Made by a program: the position numbers and the translations under genes. A DNA stretch of 15,261 bases from Candidatus Pacearchaeota archaeon RBG_13_36_9 (GTDB lineage Archaea > Nanobdellota > Nanobdellia > Pacearchaeales > GW2011-AR1): assembly GCA_001786395.1 (NCBI GenBank), contig MFWN01000051.1, forward strand, positions 1 to 15,261, given 5' to 3'. Below the pieces are notes generated by a model. The model saw only the letters and a program-made list of their open reading frames with translations, did no database searches and was not told the origin of the DNA. This document shows, piece after piece, positions 13,927 through 15,261 of this stretch (positions are counted from its first letter, which is position 1; every line of letters starts with the position of its first letter).

Positions 13927-14787
13927 ACAAAACGATTCAACCCCCATTATTATTTCATCAAAAAGTGCAAAAAGATATTTGTCCAATTTGGCAGACTCTA
14001 TAGAGCTTTTAAGAGAGACTAGCTCTCTAAAAATGGAGTCTAGATTATTGCTGAAACCTCTTTCCTTAGAAAAAAGCTCAGTCAGATTAACAAAAAGATC
14101 TTCAAGTGATTCTAATGAATTATAATCTTGTGCCTTAAAAGGGTTAATATCTGCCCGCTCATAAAAAGAAATAATCCCCTTTTGGATATTTTTTAGATGT
14201 TCTAGAGATATCTTATAGTCTACAAAGTCAATACCCATTCTTTTTCTATAAAAAATGAACCTCAATAAAAAATTAATTTTTGATAATATTTCCAAATAGA
14301 TCTCAAAAATGTCTTCCTTTGGCCTTAACTTTTTTTCTTTTAATTCTTCCCTTAATGACTGAATTTGCCATTTTATTAAAGAGATTATTTTAACTATCTG
14401 TTTGTTTATCTCCAAGTTTGTTTTTAAGTCAGAAAATAAAATATTCGCTTTGTTTCTTTCTATCTCTAAAATATCTGCTCCAATCAGACTATCCACAATT
14501 TTTTTTATTTTTTTAAATTCTCTTTCAGATTCAAACTGAATATTTATACCAGGAAAGCCTTCAGAATAGACATTATATATTTGTTCCAAGTCCATCTCAT
14601 CAAATTTCAATTCGAGTACATCTTTATTACTATCAAACTCTTCAATGGAGATTTGAATCGTTTCCCCTATAATCTCTACATTTAATTCTTGACCCTTCTT
14701 TACTTCTTTCTGGCGAACCCAATCTTTAGGTAAGCATACCATGAAACTTGATGGTCCTTGTTTAATTACTTTTCTTTTCATGTTCAT
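13876..14787 (-). CDS. AbrB/SpoVT-domain plus PhoU-like regulator
   Basis: 303 residues. Residues 3-48 form a swapped-hairpin SpoVT/AbrB DNA-binding domain (RKVIKQGPSSFMVCLPKDWV, then KKGQELNVEIIGETIQI). Residues of about 120-295 form helical bundles of the PhoU type. This fusion is common in archaea and is annotated as a phosphate uptake regulator, but no phosphate transporter gene is in the window, so its regulon is open. The start is the ATG at 14787; a second in-frame ATG at 14781 is possible. It is divergent from the GT2 gene across 78 bp containing a strong palindrome, which suggests autoregulation and perhaps control of the glycosyltransferase. Confidence 0.85.
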   Translation of the reverse strand: MNMKRKVIKQGPSSFMVCLPKDWVRQKEVKKGQELNVEIIGETIQISIEEFDSNKDVLELKFDEMDLEQIYNVYSEGFPGINIQFESEREFKKIKKIVDSLIGADILEIERNKANILFSDLKTNLEINKQIVKIISLIKWQIQSLREELKEKKLRPKEDIFEIYLEILSKINFLLRFIFYRKRMGIDFVDYKISLEHLKNIQKGIISFYERADINPFKAQDYNSLESLEDLFVNLTELFSKERGFSNNLDSIFRELVSLKSSIESAKLDKYLFALFDEIIMGVESFCLSLKNFPNARKDSGFT

Positions 14788-14794
14788 TTAAATA

Positions 14795-14815
14795 ATGTAT
14801 ATATTATATATACAT
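14795..14815. promoter_or_regulatory. Inverted repeat in the AbrB-PhoU / GT2 divergent promoter
   Basis: ATGTATATA and TATATACAT separated by TTA form a 9-3-9 palindrome 7 nt upstream of the regulator ATG. A third half-site ATGTATAT follows at 14821-14828. It is a candidate operator for the AbrB-type protein; AT-rich TATA sequence alone could also produce such symmetry. Confidence 0.5.
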
Positions 14816-14836
14816 AATAAATGTATATTGACAGCA

Positions 14837-14846
14837 TTTATATATC
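14837..14846 (+). promoter_or_regulatory. TATA element for the GT2 gene
   Basis: TTTATATATC, centred about 25 nt before the ATG at 14866, fits a leaderless transcript. Confidence 0.6.
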
Positions 14847-14865
14847 TTTGGGTTATTCTTATTCT

Positions 14866-15261
14866 ATGATCTCTATAGGCATAGCAGCGTATAATGAAGA
14901 AAGCAGCATAGGGGAATGCCTCTCTTATCTGAAAAACCAATTGGAGGAAGCGAATCTTCTAAAAAATTCAGAAATTATTGTTTGTTTAAATGGTTGCAAT
15001 GATAAAACAGGAAAAATAGTAAAAAAGTTCAAAAAAAATTCTTTAAACAAATTAAGAATTATACATGCAAAAAAGGGCAAACTTAATGCGCACAAAAAAA
15101 TTCTTGAAAAAATTAGTCATAAAAATCAGGTCTTATTTTGCGATGCAGATGTACTTGTCCCTAAAGAGACAATCTTAGCGATAATCGAAACCCTTAACGG
15201 AGAGAATAATGTAAGAGTAGCTTCAGGATACCCCTTTACCCTAAAGCCCTGGAAAATTAGT
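14866..15261 (+). CDS. Family 2 glycosyltransferase (GT-A), 3' end cut by window edge
   Basis: 132 codons are visible and the frame is open to the last base. It begins ISIGIAAYNEESSIGECLSY, the classic GT2 nucleotide-binding start, with IIVCLNGCNDKT after the second strand, AKKGKLNAHKKI at the KxxAxN-like position, and the DxD metal/nucleotide motif in FCDADVLVP. It would transfer a sugar from a nucleotide donor in polysaccharide or protein glycan synthesis. The C-terminus that would show membrane helices or a specificity region is outside the window. It is divergent from the AbrB-PhoU regulator. It is a separate gene from the GT2 remnant at 1838-2224, which holds only the opposite end of the family. 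Confidence 0.88.
   Translation, partial: MISIGIAAYNEESSIGECLSYLKNQLEEANLLKNSEIIVCLNGCNDKTGKIVKKFKKNSLNKLRIIHAKKGKLNAHKKILEKISHKNQVLFCDADVLVPKETILAIIETLNGENNVRVASGYPFTLKPWKIS

Overview
The window looks like a piece of an AT-rich archaeal chromosome, most likely from a DPANN lineage (Woesearchaeota/Pacearchaeota-like); the phylum is an inference. Supporting signs are TATA elements about 25 nt upstream of apparently leaderless ATGs, purine-rich Shine-Dalgarno sites mainly inside operons, an XPD-type Fe-S helicase, an AbrB-PhoU fusion regulator, and MNT/HEPN and RelE/ParE toxin-antitoxin modules. No rRNA, tRNA or CRISPR array was found.

Left part (1-3710): a truncated GT4 glycosyltransferase and a convergent SAM methyltransferase, then an S66 LD-carboxypeptidase. 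These are separated by decayed DNA: the tail of a family 2 glycosyltransferase (1838-2224), a frameshifted PHP phosphoesterase tail (3315-3553) and a fragment of a second copy of the methyltransferase (3591-3668). This looks like a cell-surface polysaccharide neighbourhood that has been rearranged.

Toxin-antitoxin zone (3670-5590): a wHTH-nucleotidyltransferase (MNT) gene with a perfect 18-bp operator palindrome is followed by its HEPN partner. The HEPN gene is broken by a 130-bp element made of nested hairpins; removing exactly 130 bp restores the frame. A later in-frame TAG breaks it a second time. A convergent RelE/ParE toxin and wHTH-like antitoxin pair follows.

Central operon (5706-12759): four tightly coupled genes, namely an XPD/DinG-like Fe-S helicase with a long N-terminal extension, a topoisomerase IA-like protein that seems to lack the gate domains and the catalytic tyrosine, a HEXXH zincin-like protein, and an unrecognised helical protein. 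The genes overlap by 8 nt, overlap by 1 nt, or are 1 nt apart, with strong internal Shine-Dalgarno sites. This is the best candidate for an undescribed system; its function is unknown. By eye the operon is richer in G+C than the flanks.

Right part (12818-15261): a Nudix hydrolase and a HAD hydrolase form a two-gene unit, convergent with an AbrB-PhoU regulator. Divergent from that is the start of a family 2 glycosyltransferase that runs off the window. The two window edges therefore both carry glycosyltransferases, with the TA modules and the helicase operon lying between them like an inserted accessory block.
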